Source: Brachionus rotundiformis
Lineage: Eukaryota; Rotifera; Eurotatoria; Ploima; Brachionidae
NCBI GenBank assembly: GCA_016802295.1
Contig: JAESIW010000200.1
Span: 2,745,542-2,809,541 of the forward strand
Direction: 5' to 3'
DNA: 64,000 bases
Part shown: one piece after another, positions 10,971-26,600 of the stretch
Numbering within the stretch: position 1 is the first letter of the stretch
Layout: the number at the start of each line of letters is the position of its first letter
Program-made: the position numbers and the translations under genes
The notes under the pieces: generated by a model
Told to the model about the DNA's origin: nothing
Database searches by the model: none
Seen by the model: the letters and a program-made list of their open reading frames with translations, nothing else

Positions 10971-11698
10971 TGTAATTTTTTTTTCTAAATTATGATTTTT
11001 TGATTAATTATTTTGGAAAAAGTTCATTGCTAAAATATAAAATGTTTTAATCAAAAATTTTTGCAATTTATTTTGGATTCAAAGTCTAAAAATTATCATA
11101 TTCTAAAAATCAAACATTTTTCAAATAAACTTTATTTTAAAAAAAATTCTATAAGGAAAATATTTGAACGATTTTTATTTTTAAAAGATAAAAATTGAAC
11201 GAAAAAAACATAATATTTTTTAAAAATAACAATTTACAAATAAATTCAAATCAAATCATATGATGGTCATTCTAAAAGTTAAACTATAGCAAAATTATAT
11301 TAGAAGTTAATAAAGTTTTTTTCTTTGTCATAAACTAATTATGAAAGAATAAATCTTTTGATTTTATATTTTAATTTTTTTTCTTTATGGTCACTTAGCA
11401 GGCTCTCTGTCCAAATTTTTTTTTCTCTCTCATTCACTCATCTTTTAATTCTTGGAATAACAAAAATTTATTTTCAGTCACAATCACAGGATTTTCAAAT
11501 AATTATTTATTAGAATGAATATTGATCTTTTTTTTGTAACTATGGAAACATGATTAGACCTTGAATGTCAAGGACAAGACTTCAATTGAAAATATTTTTG
11601 AAAAATATGAAAATTAATTCCAACTAAAAATAAAAACATATTACTTTTTAGTAAAAAATATTTATTTATTTGTAACTGAAATAATATCTTAATACGAA
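10971..11698. promoter_or_regulatory. Shared upstream region of DECR copy B and DYNC2H1
   Basis: About 730 bp between two divergent start codons. It must hold both promoters and 5' untranslated regions. I see a pyrimidine-rich run (tttttttctctctcattcac) at about 11420-11440 but no TATA box or known ciliary motif that I can defend. Confidence 0.3.
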
Positions 11699-14600
11699 AT
11701 GTCTGATGACATTAGAAAAGTGTTCATATTGAACACAGCGGCAAATTTTTTTAGCAAAGATCCTTCGGATTTTGAAAGATATGCTTCAGACAAAAATTTG
11801 TCAAAATTTCTGGACGATTTAAGTGTGCTTACATTGATAATAAACTATCATAAAGACATTATTTTTACCACAAAAGTAAAAATTTTTTTACAATAAAAGA
11901 ATATATATTTAATTAATTTTATTCAAAGATCGATAACATAAATTCTCTTTATGGAAAAACGCTTGCCTTTTTTAAAGCCAAGGAAGAAGCAATTACACCA
12001 AGCAATATGAAAAGCAACATCTTAATATCATCAATTGTTGATTCGCCAATTGATACCCTTTTTTATCTTATCCATAACCTTTATTCGCCAGTAATCCAAT
12101 CTCAACAAAGTCGATCAAATACCAGAGGTATCGATGTCTATGAATCAAAGTTGACTAATACACTTGCAGATTTGGAATCAAATCTAAGAATGGCTATTCG
12201 TCGGTCAGAACATGGTGATTCAAAAAAAAGCGCTCTTTCTCCTTTGGACGAGATTCAATATTGGGCTGACATGAGTGAAAGAGGTAAATCAAAAGAAGCC
12301 CAAGAAAGAGCCGCATTTTTCTTTGAGGAATTTAAGCAACTGATTCCTCTTTTTAAAAAAATTGACTCTTGCCCAATAAATGAAATTCTGGAAATTATTG
12401 AATCAACACAGGACTCATATGATTATATATGGCAACAAATCGACTATGAGCCACCATATTCCCAAGACAGAATGACCAATTTACTTGAAATTACTGGAAT
12501 GACAATCCTAAAGGCTTTATTAAATAAGCTTTCAAAGATAAAACCATTTGAAGATAGTTATTCAGAAGTAAAAGAATTGCTTAAGCATTCTATATCAGTC
12601 TGTGATAGATGGGCTGAAGTGTGTAATAATTTGACAGGGCGGATTTGGAAACGAAGCCAGACTCATAGATGGGAAAATGATCCATTTGTACCCGTATCAA
12701 TAGAAAAATACTGCAAAAGATTAAATGAAGTTTTGCAAATTCGTTCAGCCAGAGAACAATATGGAATATTGGTCAAGACTGTAAAAGATGACCAAAGTGA
12801 TGATTCAAAAGTTCCGAATTTAAATTATTTTGACTCAATCGATGCTCTACAATATAATCCATTTACTGAGCCGGCTTGGCAAGAAGCTGTTCAAAATTAT
12901 GATAGATCCATGAATTATGTTGACCAAAAGACAGCTCAAATTTTAAAAGCTCATTTAAGACAGGCTCAATCAAACCCGAGACAATTACTAGCCGAGTTTC
13001 TCAGGTATTCAGACTTAATTAGAAGAGAAACAGTCAAAAATGAGCTCACTTCAGAAAGGTAAATTTTTTTAATTTTTTTTTTTGAAATTAATCACAAATT
13101 CTTAAATTTAGAGAAATATTAATCGGACAGCTGGAAACATTTTGTAAACAATTAAATGAAGAGTTAACCTATTATCTAAAATCGACTAAAAGTGCGCCTA
13201 AAGGAAAAAATATGCCAAATACCATAAGAACCATAGTTTGGATTACTCAAAGTGAAAATACGGTAATTTTTAAATAGTTCATTATCCTAACTATTCCATT
13301 TTATATTCGAATTGAAAAAAGCTTTAATATAATACTAAAAATTCTAGATAATTAATTTAATATTTTGATAATCTAATTTCGAACAGTTTCTTTTTACATC
13401 ATTTAATTTGTCTTTTTTATTCTTTTTAAGTTATATGAAATCAATAAAAATACGGAATTTTTTCTCCATGATGTAGCTGGATACAAGAAATTCGAGTCGA
13501 ATACAAACAATTTGCTAAGTGAATTTAAAAGAGCTAAGCATGAGTATTTTCAAGACTGGTGTGAAACAACCATTTCGAACATAAGCGATCCAAACTCAAA
13601 CTTAAGCTTGGAAACTAATGGAAAATTGATGGAATTAAACCACAAAGATGGAAAATTAGAAATTTTGTATGGTGATAAATTGATAACATTATTAAGAGAA
13701 ATAAGACAACTACAGTCCTATGGATTTAAAATCCCTTCTAAAATAGATGAATGTGCTAGGGTTGGACAAAAATTTCAGAAACATGCCATGATTCTGAAGC
13801 AATTAGCGCATTTTTATAACTCAATAGATAAACAAATGCTCCCATGTCAACAGTCAATGATGCTTGATAGCGCTTTGCATTTTGAAAAGTTGATCAAAAA
13901 CCCAAAAGGTTCAAAAAGCTCTTCAGGTCAAATAACATGGGACAATCCAGAAGATTTAGAGCGCTATACTTTAAATTTGCAATCTGCAGCCGAAAAGCTT
14001 TCTACGGAAAATAGAAAGCTTAGAAAGTTACATCAAAAGGTTCTTGATATTGTATTAGGACTGATGAACACCGATTTATTGAGACAATTACAAAAATGGA
14101 AAGATAATTTGTATGAAATAAGGCAAATAATGAATGAGGCAGTTCAAATGGGATTTTCAGAGGCACACATGAAACCTTGGCAAGCGCACTGGGACAGACA
14201 ATTGTACAAAGTACTGGAATATCAATACCAACTTGGTTTAGATACACTAAATGAAAATATGCCAGATATTAAAATTGAACTAACTTTTAGACAAAAGATT
14301 CAGTTTCGTCCTCCGATTGAAGAGATAAAGTCCCGCTATTACAGAGATATGAAGCGATTTATTTCGATCCCTTATAATTTCAAAGGTGTGAACGAGACCA
14401 AAAAGAATTTAATTTACCAGACAATAGTGGAAAGAAATGCGCCAGGTCTTATGCAATGTTTTTTGCGGAGTCAGGATTTGTTTAAGGCTCTAATGAGCGT
14501 AACAGACATGTTCAAAGATTATGTTGTCCTAGGCCAAGTTGACATTGAAGATTTAGTGGAAAAGAATTTAAGTGATGTGAGCGATTGGGAAGTTAACTTT

Positions 14601-17600
14601 CGTGCACTAAAACAAAAGGGTAGAGAAGTCGAAAAACTGCCAAAGTAAGAATTTTGTTTACGAACAAAATTAGGATCAAATTTTTTACTAAAATACTTTT
14701 AATAGTTTTAGATAAAATTTAAATAATTTATTTTAAAATTTAATTTATTAATACTTTTAATAATCTTTATTAATCAATATTAATTAATTTTTGTTTAAGT
14801 TCTATTAAGGTTGACTGCTTTATTATCTCAACTGGCCCAATTAAATCATTTATTGAAGAATCAATTCAGAAATTGAATGATTCAATGGTGTATCATCTTA
14901 AACGAGCCATTGGTGATGATATAAAATCTGTAGACACGTTTTTGTCCAATGGTATAGAAATTCTCAATTCAAGGCCTCAAACTCATGAAGAAATCGGAGA
15001 AGCTTACAAAAAGCATTCGGATCTGTACAAGGAACGCAAAACAATTGCGCCCCTTCTCGAAAATGCCGAACTGAAGAACAAACTTCTTCGCTCTGTAGCT
15101 GGAGGAGGCCACGAACAACTTTTCCAACTTCAAATTAAAATGGATAAATTTCAAAACATGATAGAGTCTCATCAACAAGTATTAAAAGATCAAACCGACG
15201 TATTGATCAAAAACTTAAAGTCAAGAATTGAATCTTTTGATCAAGACATTGAAAAATTGGCAGCTAGATGGAACCAATTTAAGCCCAAGGACCGAGATCT
15301 TGAGGATGAGAAAAAGTGTATTGAAGCGTTGAATACTGTTAAAGAAAGAGACCTAGAAGTCCAAGAATACATCAAACAAGCTACAAAGATCCAAGAAGAA
15401 TGTCGTAATTTTCAAATTGATGAGCCCAAATTTAAAGAGTTGTTCGAAATTGATGCTGACATTGGCAAGATAAAATCAATTTGGGGTGTTTACGAAGAGT
15501 TTCAGAATTCACTTAATGAATTTAGTAAGGAAGACTGGGTGTCTTTCCGCTCCAAGACTTATAAATTTGATGAATTTTTGCAACAATGGCAAGAAAAACT
15601 TAAGAAAGAAATTTCCCAATCACAGAAACCAAGTACAATGCAGCTTAAAATTCAAAATGATTTAGATACTTATAAAGAGCTTACACCGTGTCTTAAATGG
15701 GTTAGAGGTGAAGCTCTGTCCTCTGAACACTGGCTAGATTTGTTCCGAACGCTAAAAATGCCCAAAGGAACAAGTTTAGAACGATTGACTTTTGGTGATA
15801 TACTCAAAGCTAAAAATGAAATAATACAGCAATCTGAAGCTATTAAGGAGCTAAATTCAAGAGCGCAGAGCGAACATTCCATACGTGAAGCCCTAAGAGA
15901 ATTAGAACTGTGGTCAGCCGGTGCCCAATTTACTCTCACAGACTTTCAAGATTCTAAATCAACTAAAGTCCCTATAATCAAGGACTGGAAGGATTTGTTT
16001 AGTCAAGTAGGAGATAACCAGGCACTCCTTTCTTCCCTTAAAGACTCGCCATATTACAAAAATTTCCAAGATAAAGTTAGTGTTTGGGAACAAAAGCTAG
16101 GCACTCTTGACGAATGCTTACACAATTTAAATCAAGTTCAAAGAAAATGGGTCTATTTGGAGCCGATATTTGGCCGAGGGGCATTGCCAAAAGAACAATC
16201 AAGATTTAAAGGAGTCGACCGTGACTTTAGAGATATAATGCAGGACATTGTAAAAGATACCCGAGTAATATCTTTGATTCAAAGTAAAGATATATCGAAT
16301 AGATTGAAGAATATGGTCGATCAACTACAGCGTTGCCAAAAAGCACTTAACGAGTTTTTGGAAGAAAAGCGATCTATTTTTCCGCGATTTTACTTTATCG
16401 GTGATGATGATTTATTGGAAATTTTGGGCCAGGCTACCAATCCAGCTGTTATTCAAACCCATTTGAAAAAACTTTTTGCCGGAATTCATAGTGTTAAATT
16501 TGATGATAGAAATGAGTTTATTGTGGCTATGAGATCATTGGAAGGTGAAGTAGTTCCTTTGGCAAATAAAGTTAAAATAACACATCAAGTGGAAGTAAGT
16601 TTTTTTTTTTATACTTTAGAACATAAAATATGTATTATTTAAGAATTGGCTTGATGAACTTGCCAAGGGAATGAAAAATACTTTACAAAAATTGCTTATT
16701 AGTCTCTTACAAGAGTCTAAACGAGAACTCGGAAATTATAGCGTGGACAAATATCCATCACAAGTAAGATTTTAAACTAATAATAAAAATGTTTATATTA
16801 AATTCTGCATATATTAAATTAAGGCCAAATTTTATACTTTATATTAAATTTTAAACATGAAAAAAATAATATTTTAAATTATTTACTGATCTAAATTTTC
16901 CATTAGATTAATATCTTATAAATCCAATAAATCATTATTATCGATAAAGCGCAATTCTAATTTAATTGAATTTTTTTTAATTTAATAAAATTATTCAAAA
17001 ATATAATTATTTTTTAGATTTTGTGTTTGGCGGAAAGCATAATATTTACTGAAAAATGTGAAAGATCCATATCAGCTGGTGATCTAGAATCATTGCATCG
17101 GTCTCTAAAAAGTGTTCTTGAGAAATATACCAGCATCGACTATGGAAAGACTTCAGATGGAGCCTTGCTTGAAATAAAATACAAGGCTTTGATCATGGAC
17201 ATAATTCACTATACAGATGTGGTGGAACAATTAGTCCGCGAAGGATGTCGTAGTCCTTCAGACTGGCCATGGCAACGTCAATTGAAATTTTATTTAAATC
17301 GAAATAACATTGCTGTGATTCGTATGGTGGATGCTGAATTCGACTATACCTATGAATATCAAGGCAATGCACCGAAATTAGTGCACACACCATTGACTGA
17401 TAAATGCTATTTAACATTAACCCAAGGCATGCATATGGGATTCGGAGGTAATCCTTATGGACCTGCTGGTACGGGTAAAACTGAATCAGTAAAAGCTTTG
17501 GGAGGATTATTTGGCCGACAAGTACTTGTGTTTAATTGTGACGAAGGCATTGATGTAAAGTCAATAGGAAGAATATTTGTTGGAATTTGTAAATGTGGTG

Positions 17601-20600
17601 CTTGGGGCTGTTTTGATGAGTTTAATCGTCTAGAAGAGGCGGTTCTCTCGGCTGTATCTATGCAGATTCAAATTATTCAAGATTCTTTAAGAAGTCGCTC
17701 AGAAAGAACTACTTTATTAGGCAAAGAAGTAATTTGTTTAAGTTTTTAAAATAATTAATTACTTAAAATTATTAAATTTATTAAGATTGATATTGATCAC
17801 AATTCAGGTATTTTTGTGACCCTCAATCCTGCTGGAAAAGGCTACGGTGGTCGAAGCAAACTACCTGACAATTTAAAGCAATTATTTAGACCTGTGGCTA
17901 TGACCAAACCAGACAATGATCTAATTGCCGAAGTGATACTCTATTCCGAAGGTTTCAAAGATGCTAAAAGTCTTGGAAGAAAATTGGTCTCTTTATTCAA
18001 TCTATCTCGTCAATTGCTATCTTTACAACAACATTATGACTGGGGCTTGAGAGCTCTTAAAACAGTTCTTAAAAGTTGTGGCTCACTTTTACATCAAACC
18101 AAAAAGCAAGGTGTCCAAGTAGATAATTCGAAAGAAATGGAAATAATTGTAAAGGCAGCAAGATTTAATACCATGTCCAAGCTAACATTTAGCGATTCGA
18201 GACGATTTGATGCTTTGTTAAGAGACATTTTCCCAAATGTCCGTATAACTGAGTTCGAATATGATGAGCTCAAGAAAGCTTTGAGTGAAGCTTTTAGTGA
18301 GCATAAGCTAATATTCAATAATATTCAATTAAAGAAAGCTTTGGAAGTCTATGAACAGCTAAGACAAAGAATGGGAGTTGTAGTTGTTGGTCCATCCGGA
18401 TCAGGGAAATCAGTTTTATGGAAAATGTTGAAAGAAGCTTTGATCAAAACAGGAAAAATGATCAAAACTTACGTAATGAATCCCAAAGCTATTACAAGGC
18501 ACCAACTTTTGGGTCATATTGATGTGGATACTAGGGAATGGACTGATGGTGTTTTAACAGCAGCAAGTCGACAAGTGATTAAAGAACCAGTTGAAGTGCA
18601 ATCTTGGATAATTTGTGATGGTGACATCGATCCTGAATGGGTTGAATCGCTTAACTCAGTTTTGGACGATAATAGACTTTTGACTATGCCATCAGGAGAT
18701 CGTATCCAATTTGGTCCTAATGTAAATTTTCTTTTCGAAACAGATGATCTAAGCTGCGCTTCACCAGCTACTATTTCTCGTATGGGAATGATATTTTTAA
18801 GTGACGAGGATACTGATATAAAAGCTATAGTTGATTCTTGGCTCCAAAATGAGCCAGAAGATACAAGAACAATTACTGAAAAATTAATTAATCAATATTT
18901 TTACACAGCTTTTGAATGGATTATGAATAAAGTAAATTTTTCTAAATTATTTGGAAATAAAAATGCTACAATTTGAATTTAGAATGATTTTCTGGTTCAG
19001 ACAAGCCTCGTTGGCAATGTTCTTAATGGCCTATCACATTTGCATTGTATAAAAGAAAAATCTCATTTTGCAGTAGGATTGATTCGAGGCCTGGGTGGTA
19101 ATTTACCAGAGAAGACTCTGAATGAATTTGCCAAATCAGTTCTTAAGATGACAGGCGAGCACGCGGACCAAGATCAAGCATTTAATGTTACTTATGACAT
19201 GAGAGCCGATTGCATTCGGACATACACTAATGAAGAAGATAATGATTCTTCTAGTGAACAATTAAACAGCCCATCTCAATTGCCTATTATCAAAACCACT
19301 CAAGTAATGCGTGGTGCTGATGGAATTAGACCTTGGTTTGATACAAAATTCCAGCAACCATTTTTGTTAATTGGTCCAGACGGATGTGGCAAGAGCTTAA
19401 TTCTGAAACAATGCTTTAACGAATTGAGGTCAACTCAAATAGCCGTGGTTCATTGTTCGGCTCAAACTAATCCGACCAATATTATCCAAAAGCTGTCTCA
19501 GAGTTGTATTCAAATAAACTCAATTAATGGTCGAGTTATAAAACCCAAAGAATGCGAACATTTAATTCTGTTCCTAAAGGATATTAATTTGCCTAAACCT
19601 GATAAATGGGGAACTTCTCAGCTTATTACCTTCCTGCAGCAATTAATCACTTATAATGGATTTTATGATGATTCTTTGGAGTTTATTCGCCTAGAAAATA
19701 TCCAAATAGTTGGCAGCATGAACCCTAATATAACTATAGGCAGACACAAACTTCCTTCAAGATTTACTTCAATTGTCAGGATTTTCTCAATATCGTAAAT
19801 TTAATTATTATACAATTAATTGATCATCTTATTATTTTTTCTTAGATATCCAACTGATGACCAGCTAAAAACGATTTATTCCACTTATCTAAGAAATATT
19901 TTCACGTCAACTATGCAAAATCATCCAAAATGGACTTCTAATTCAAATATCTATCAATTAGCAGGATCAATGATAAACATATATACTCAGGTAAAAAAAT
20001 CAAAGTCTTAATTTAAACTAATTTAAAGTTTAAACTAATGAAAAATTATTTTCATTCAATTTTATTCTTTATTTAAGAATAGAAATTATTCATTATTAAA
20101 GACAGATAAAATTTAATTGTTTTTTTATCTTTTCAATTCTATTTTTTTAAATAATTAAATTAAACTATATTTTTTACATTTTAAATTTAAATAATTAATA
20201 TAATCTATTAAGATTATTCACTATAATATTCTTGAAAATTTAATTAAAAAAATTTTCTTTGGAAAGGTGTTGAACAAGTTTTCTAGAGACTCTTATAGTC
20301 ACTATCTATTTACACCTCGTGAATTAACTAATTGGTGCTTATCTTTACTTCGATACAACCTTACCGAGTTGAAGAATGATACATCTGTTGATTCGGTTCT
20401 TCAAATTTGGACTTATGAAGCATTTAGGATATTTTTTGATCGACTTGTGGATAGAGACGCTCGTAAACAATTTATTTCAATTATAACAAATGTTCTTCAA
20501 GATGAATGGAGAGCTAATGGAATTATGGCAAAGCTTGAAGGTAAAATGCCTAAAAATTCAAAAATAAAATAAAATAGGATTGTTATTTTAGCATTTTATT

Positions 20601-23600
20601 ATGTTTCGTGGATAAACTCGAGTGGAACGGCTCGTTTGCCACCTTTTGGAAAAAATTTAGAAGGAGTTAAACCAGATTTCATAGAAAACAGTCTAGTGAA
20701 AGCCATCAATCGATTTAGTAATTTTTGAAATATAGTTTTTTTAATTTTATGAAAAAATTTTTTTTCAAAAAGATTCCGAAAATTATGAAATCAGAGCTTT
20801 GCCAATTCAAGAACTTTTAGATAATATCAGTCGTTTTGACCGAGTTTTGACCGCACCAGGTGGATCTCTGTTACTTTGCGGTAGATCAGGCGTAGGCAGG
20901 CGAACTGCGTTAGCAATTGCTAGTAGCATGAGCAATATAAAGATATTTACACCAAAAATTAACAGATCTTATGGAATCAAACAGTTTAAAATTGATCTGA
21001 AGTCTGTAATGCAGTTAGCAGGAATAGAAGGTCAGCAAATGATAATTTTGCTTGAAGACCATCAGCTAATAGACCCGAGCTTTTTGGAAATGATAAATAG
21101 TTTACTTTCTGCTGGTGAAATACCTGGACTTTATAATCCTGAAGAATTGGAACCGCTATTGGCACCCATTAGAGAAGATAGCTATCAAGAAAATTTTAAA
21201 GGAACTCTTTTTCAATATTTTGCCAAAAGTATTGGATTAAAAAGTTTGATTTTTTATTTTGTTAAAATTTTATTAAGGAATTAAAACAAATCTTCACATT
21301 GTTTTAATTATGGATTACACAAATCCTAATTTTTCATTGAATTGTGAAAGCAATCCAGCTTTGTTCAAAGAATGTTCTGTACATTGGATGGAAGGCTGGA
21401 ATAAGAAAACCATGATAAAGGTACTAAAAAAGCGGAATTTTAAAACAAAAAAATTATTTTTACTTTTTAGTTTCCAAATATGATGCTTTCGATTGAATCT
21501 GAATTTTTGAGTGCTGAATTTTATTCAGGTTTTTTCGATGTGCACAAAATAGTTCACGAATACGATGATAAGATATCATCACCACGACATTATGTCAAGC
21601 TCATAAACTCATTCAAAATGATTTTTAAAAAGAAGCGTGGTAAAATAATCGACCGACAAAAGCATTTGAAAAATGGTGTTGCCAAGCTTAACGATGCTAA
21701 ATCTGTGGTAAATGAATTGGAGAAAAAAGCTAAGGTCCAGCGAGAAAAATTGGCGCAAAAGCAAGAAGAGGCGGATCGAGCATTGAACGAAATAACAAGA
21801 AGCATGCAAGGTGCTGGAGAACAAAAGCAAGAAATGGAAGAATTAAAAGTAAAAATTGAGGCTGAGAATAAAAAATTGGCCAAAAGAAAAGGAGAAATAG
21901 AAGAAGAGCTTAAAGAAGTACAGCCAGTTGTAGATGAGGCAAAAAAAGCTGTTGGTCAAATTAAATCAGAATCCTTGAGTGAAATACGATCATTGCGTGC
22001 ACCGCCTGATGTGGTTAGAGATATACTCGAAGGTGTATTAAGGCTTATGGGTAACTTAGATACATCATGGACTTCAATTAAAAAGTATTTAAATTAAAAA
22101 AGCATACTAATTGTTTAAATGAAATTTTCTTAGCTTTTTGGGTAAACGAGGCGTCAAAGAGGACATTATTAACTTTAATCCACGTCTAATTACATCCGAT
22201 AATAGAGAAAATGTAGAAAAATTATTGAAAAAAAATGCTGATTCATTTGATCCAGAAGTATTTTGACTTTTTGACCACGATAATTTCTAATAAGGACTAT
22301 TTAGATTGCCAAAAGAGCCTCAGCTGCCGCAGCACCTCTAGCTCAATGGGTTAAAGCAAATGTTCAGTATTCTAAAATATTAGAAAAAATTCTTCCCCTT
22401 GAAGAAGAACAAGACAAGTTAAAGAAATCTTTGGACAAAGTAACTTCAAAGATGTCATCGGTTGGTGCCGAATTGAGTAAAGTCGATGACAGGGTTGCTT
22501 TGTTGAGAAAAACCTTTGAGGAAACAACCACTGAAGCAGCCAAATTAAAAATAGAATTGGAAAAAGCTGAGGAAACAATGAATTCAGCACAAAACTTAGT
22601 CGGAAAATTAGAAGGTGAATATCATCGATGGAATAACCAAGTCTCAGAGCTACAGAAACAATTGGATCAGCTTCCTAAGTTATGCCTTCTAAGCGCAGCT
22701 TTCATCACTTATTTATCATCAAAGCCTGAGGATGAAAGGAGCGAATATCTAAAATCTTGGATGGAAAAATTACACATAGATAAATTTGACCTGAGACGCT
22801 TTTTATGCTCTGAAAGTGAACTCCTTACTTGGAAAGCTGAAGGACTACCGTCTGATCAATTGAGTGTTGAAAATTCAATTGTCATTTTAGAGGTGATTAT
22901 CAGTTTACTCTTAGATAAATTATCAAATAATTAATTTAAAATTTTAGAGTCTTGATAGTGTAATGTTAATCGACCCTTCAAATCGAGCTTCAGATTGGCT
23001 TAAAAAACACATGTCTAAACAGAAATTGGAAGTGATCAACCAACAAGTAAAATGGACAATTTCTTAATAACTTTTTGATATTTAAATTCATGAATTTTAA
23101 AGGATAGTAACTTTAGTACCCAGCTTGAATTAGCTGTGAGATTTGGAAAAACATTAGTTATTCAAGAAATGGATACAATAGAACCAACATTATACCCAAT
23201 AATGAGACGAGAGCTGCAAAGCCAAGGACCAAGATATGTGGTTCAAATTGGAGATAAAATTGTTGATTATAACAGTGATTTCAAACTGTTTATAACTTCC
23301 AGAAACACTAATCCAACTTTGATGCCTGACGCTATGGCCATAACAACTGTGGTCAACTTCACAACTACACGAGCTGGTTTAAGTGGTCAATTACTTGCAG
23401 CGACAATTCAGCATGAAAAACCAGAATTGGAAACTAAAAAAACTGATTTACTTAGAACTGAAGAAGAGTTTAAGATTGAATTGGCCAAATTGGAAGACAG
23501 TTTGTTGGAAGAGTTAGCTAGTGCTAAAGGAAATATCCTTGAAAACAAAGAACTTTTAGAATCATTAAATAAGACTAAAGAGAGCTCAGCAACTATTGAA

Positions 23601-26600
23601 AAATCTTTAGAAGAATCAATTAAATTAACTGAATCATTAGACAAAGTAAATATTTATATATTTAAAATTTTACATGTTTCATTTTTTTCCCAAGGAGAGA
23701 GAAGTATATTTGCCATTGGCCGAAACTGGAAGCAAACTTTACTTTGTTATCAACTGTTTGGACTCTATCAACAATATGTACAAATTTAGTCTTAATTCGT
23801 ATTTACATATTTTCCAGAAAACTTTGGAAAAAGCTGATGTAAGTTTTTAATCAAAAATAATATCTGATCTAATTTTTATTTATTTTATTTTAGAAACAAT
23901 TAAGAACAGAGGTAATAATTTTTTTAATTTTATATTTTTATTATTAAATCAAACGAAAATAATTTTTTTTAAATATTAATTTAAAATTTTTTATTAAAAT
24001 GAATCTCTTTTAAAAGAAATATGACAGAGCTGAAGATAAAATTATTGGACTTAAACAAATTTTGATAAATATGGTCTATAATTATGTGAGTCGATCATTA
24101 TTTAAGGCAGATCGAATGATGTTTGCCATGCACGTTGTACACTCAATGTTCAGCAAGCAGTTTAAAGAAAATGTATTATATTTTAAAAAAATTTGATATT
24201 TTGAAAATAACTTATTTTATGAAAGGAATGGGAGCATTTTACTCGCACATTAATTCCTGATTTAAAGTCCGACAAGAAAAGCAATGTTCCCAAATGGGTT
24301 GGATCAGAAAGAGCATCTGATTATTCTCTTTTGAAGACCAATTTACCGGATTTGTTTCAAAAAGCTGGTTTGGATGACCCTATTTGGCAAGACTGGATCG
24401 ATATAAACGATTGTGAACGCAAGTTTCCCTCGGATAGAAAACTCACATTATTCCAACAAATAATAATCATCCAAGCCTTGAGACCAGACAGACTACAAAC
24501 TGCCATGAGAGAATTTACCTGCAAAGTTCTAAACTTAAAAGATATATCTCCATCAAGCACAAACATTAGAAACATATACGAAAAGGAAACAGTGGCTATT
24601 GAGCCTATTCTAATTATTATCTCACCAGGTTCTGATCCTTCTGAAGAACTAAGACAGCTAGCCGAATCTACCATTGGAAAAAATAGCTATCATGAGGTTT
24701 TTTATTTTAAATGTGAAAATTTATTTAAAAAATAAGATAAATTTTAAAATAATTAGATCGCAATGGGCCAGGGTCAAATGGAAATAGCTATTGAGCTTTT
24801 GAAAAAATGTTGTATAAATGGAGATTGGTTGTGCTTAAAAAATTTGCATCTTGTGGTATCATGGCTACCGACTCTAGAAAAAGAGCTTAATTTACTTAAG
24901 CCGAATGAAAAGTTCAGACTTTGGATGACAACTGAAATGCATCCGCACTTCCCAAGTATTCTTCTTCAGTCAAGTTTAAAAATAACCTATGAAGTAAAAA
25001 AATTTAATATAAATTATCTATTTAAAAAGGCTAAAAATTTAAATATTTTAGTCTCCACCTGGAATAAAAAAAAACATTCAAAGAGCTTATGAAAATTGGA
25101 ATACAGAATTTATTTCTAAAGGAGGTTTAGTTTACAGATCTCAAGCCATGTTTGTTTTAGCTTGGTTCCATGCAATAATTCAAGAACGGCGAAATTACAT
25201 TCCACAGGTGACATTTTACCAAGTTATTTAAGAAATTAGATTGTTAAAATTTAAAAATTTTCAGGGTTGGACAAAATTTTATGAGTTCTCCAATGCTGAT
25301 TTGAGAGTGGCAGCTGATATTATTGACAGATTATGTGATTCAGCATCTAAAAGTATTCTTTAACCACCTAAATAAAACATTCTTAAATTTTTTGTTTTAG
25401 ACCGTGGAGAAATACAATGGGAATTCATACATGGCCTCTTTAATCAAGCGGTATATGGAGGTCGAATTGATAATCCAGTTGATAGTGATGTTTTGATTTC
25501 ATATTTAGAAGACTACTTTTCGAACAACTTGTTCACTGGAACTGGAAAAGGTCCTAAACTTAAATTTGGCCCAGGAATTTCTTTGCCGAGCTCAACAGAC
25601 TATAGAGTAATTAAATATACAATATGTTTTATTTAATTGGTTTTATTTAAAACTCTTACTTTTTTTTAGGATTACAGAGATTTAATTGATTCTCTACCAG
25701 AATCTGACTCTCCAAAATTTTTCGGACTACCACCAAATATTGATAGATCAACTCAAAAAGTCTTAAGCACCCAAGTTATTTCACAACTTAATTTACTGAA
25801 ATTAAGTGATATAAAAATGGATGGAAAATTTGATAAAGATACTGTCAAGCCGAGATTCAAACCAATATGGAAGCTTTGGGAAGCTTTGAAGAAAAACATT
25901 AATCCTAGTGAATTGAGAAAAAAATATTCTGATGATGATAAGTCACCAGTCAAGTCATTTATCTATTTGGAAAAAGTTTCATCCATAAAATTGATAAATA
26001 CTATTGATGAAAATTTAAAATCTATCCACGGTTTCACAACTGGCTCGATGCTTTTATCCGAAGAAATTCAAAAATTAGCTACTCAATTAATACATCAACA
26101 GGTAAAAGAATAAAAAATCAAATTTTAAATTAACTTTTCTTAATATTAACGACAATGAATAATAAAAATTGACATTTTTAGACGCCCGGTTCGTGGCAGG
26201 ATCAATGGGACGGTCCAGAGGATCCTCAAGAGTATCTAACATCAGTGGTAGAACGATTTAGAGCGCTTGACAATTGGGTATCTAATGTGGATTCAATTTC
26301 TAAGCTATTTGATCAAGTTTTGGATCTTTCCGAATTGTTCAGACCAGACGTATTCTTTAATTCAATTAGACAACATTCTGCAAGAGAGACCAAAGTTTCA
26401 ATGGACAGTCTAAAACTTGTATGCAGTTTCAATGGATCGATGAGAGGCGTTGCTTTAAATGTGAAAATTAGCGGACTTCAACTAGAAGGCTGTGGATTTG
26501 ATGGCTCAAAATTAGTTGAATGTGAAGAAAATTCTCCAAGCGTAGTAACTTTGCCACCTTGTTATGTTGGTTGGATTCAGAAGGATGCTTCAATGCCCTA

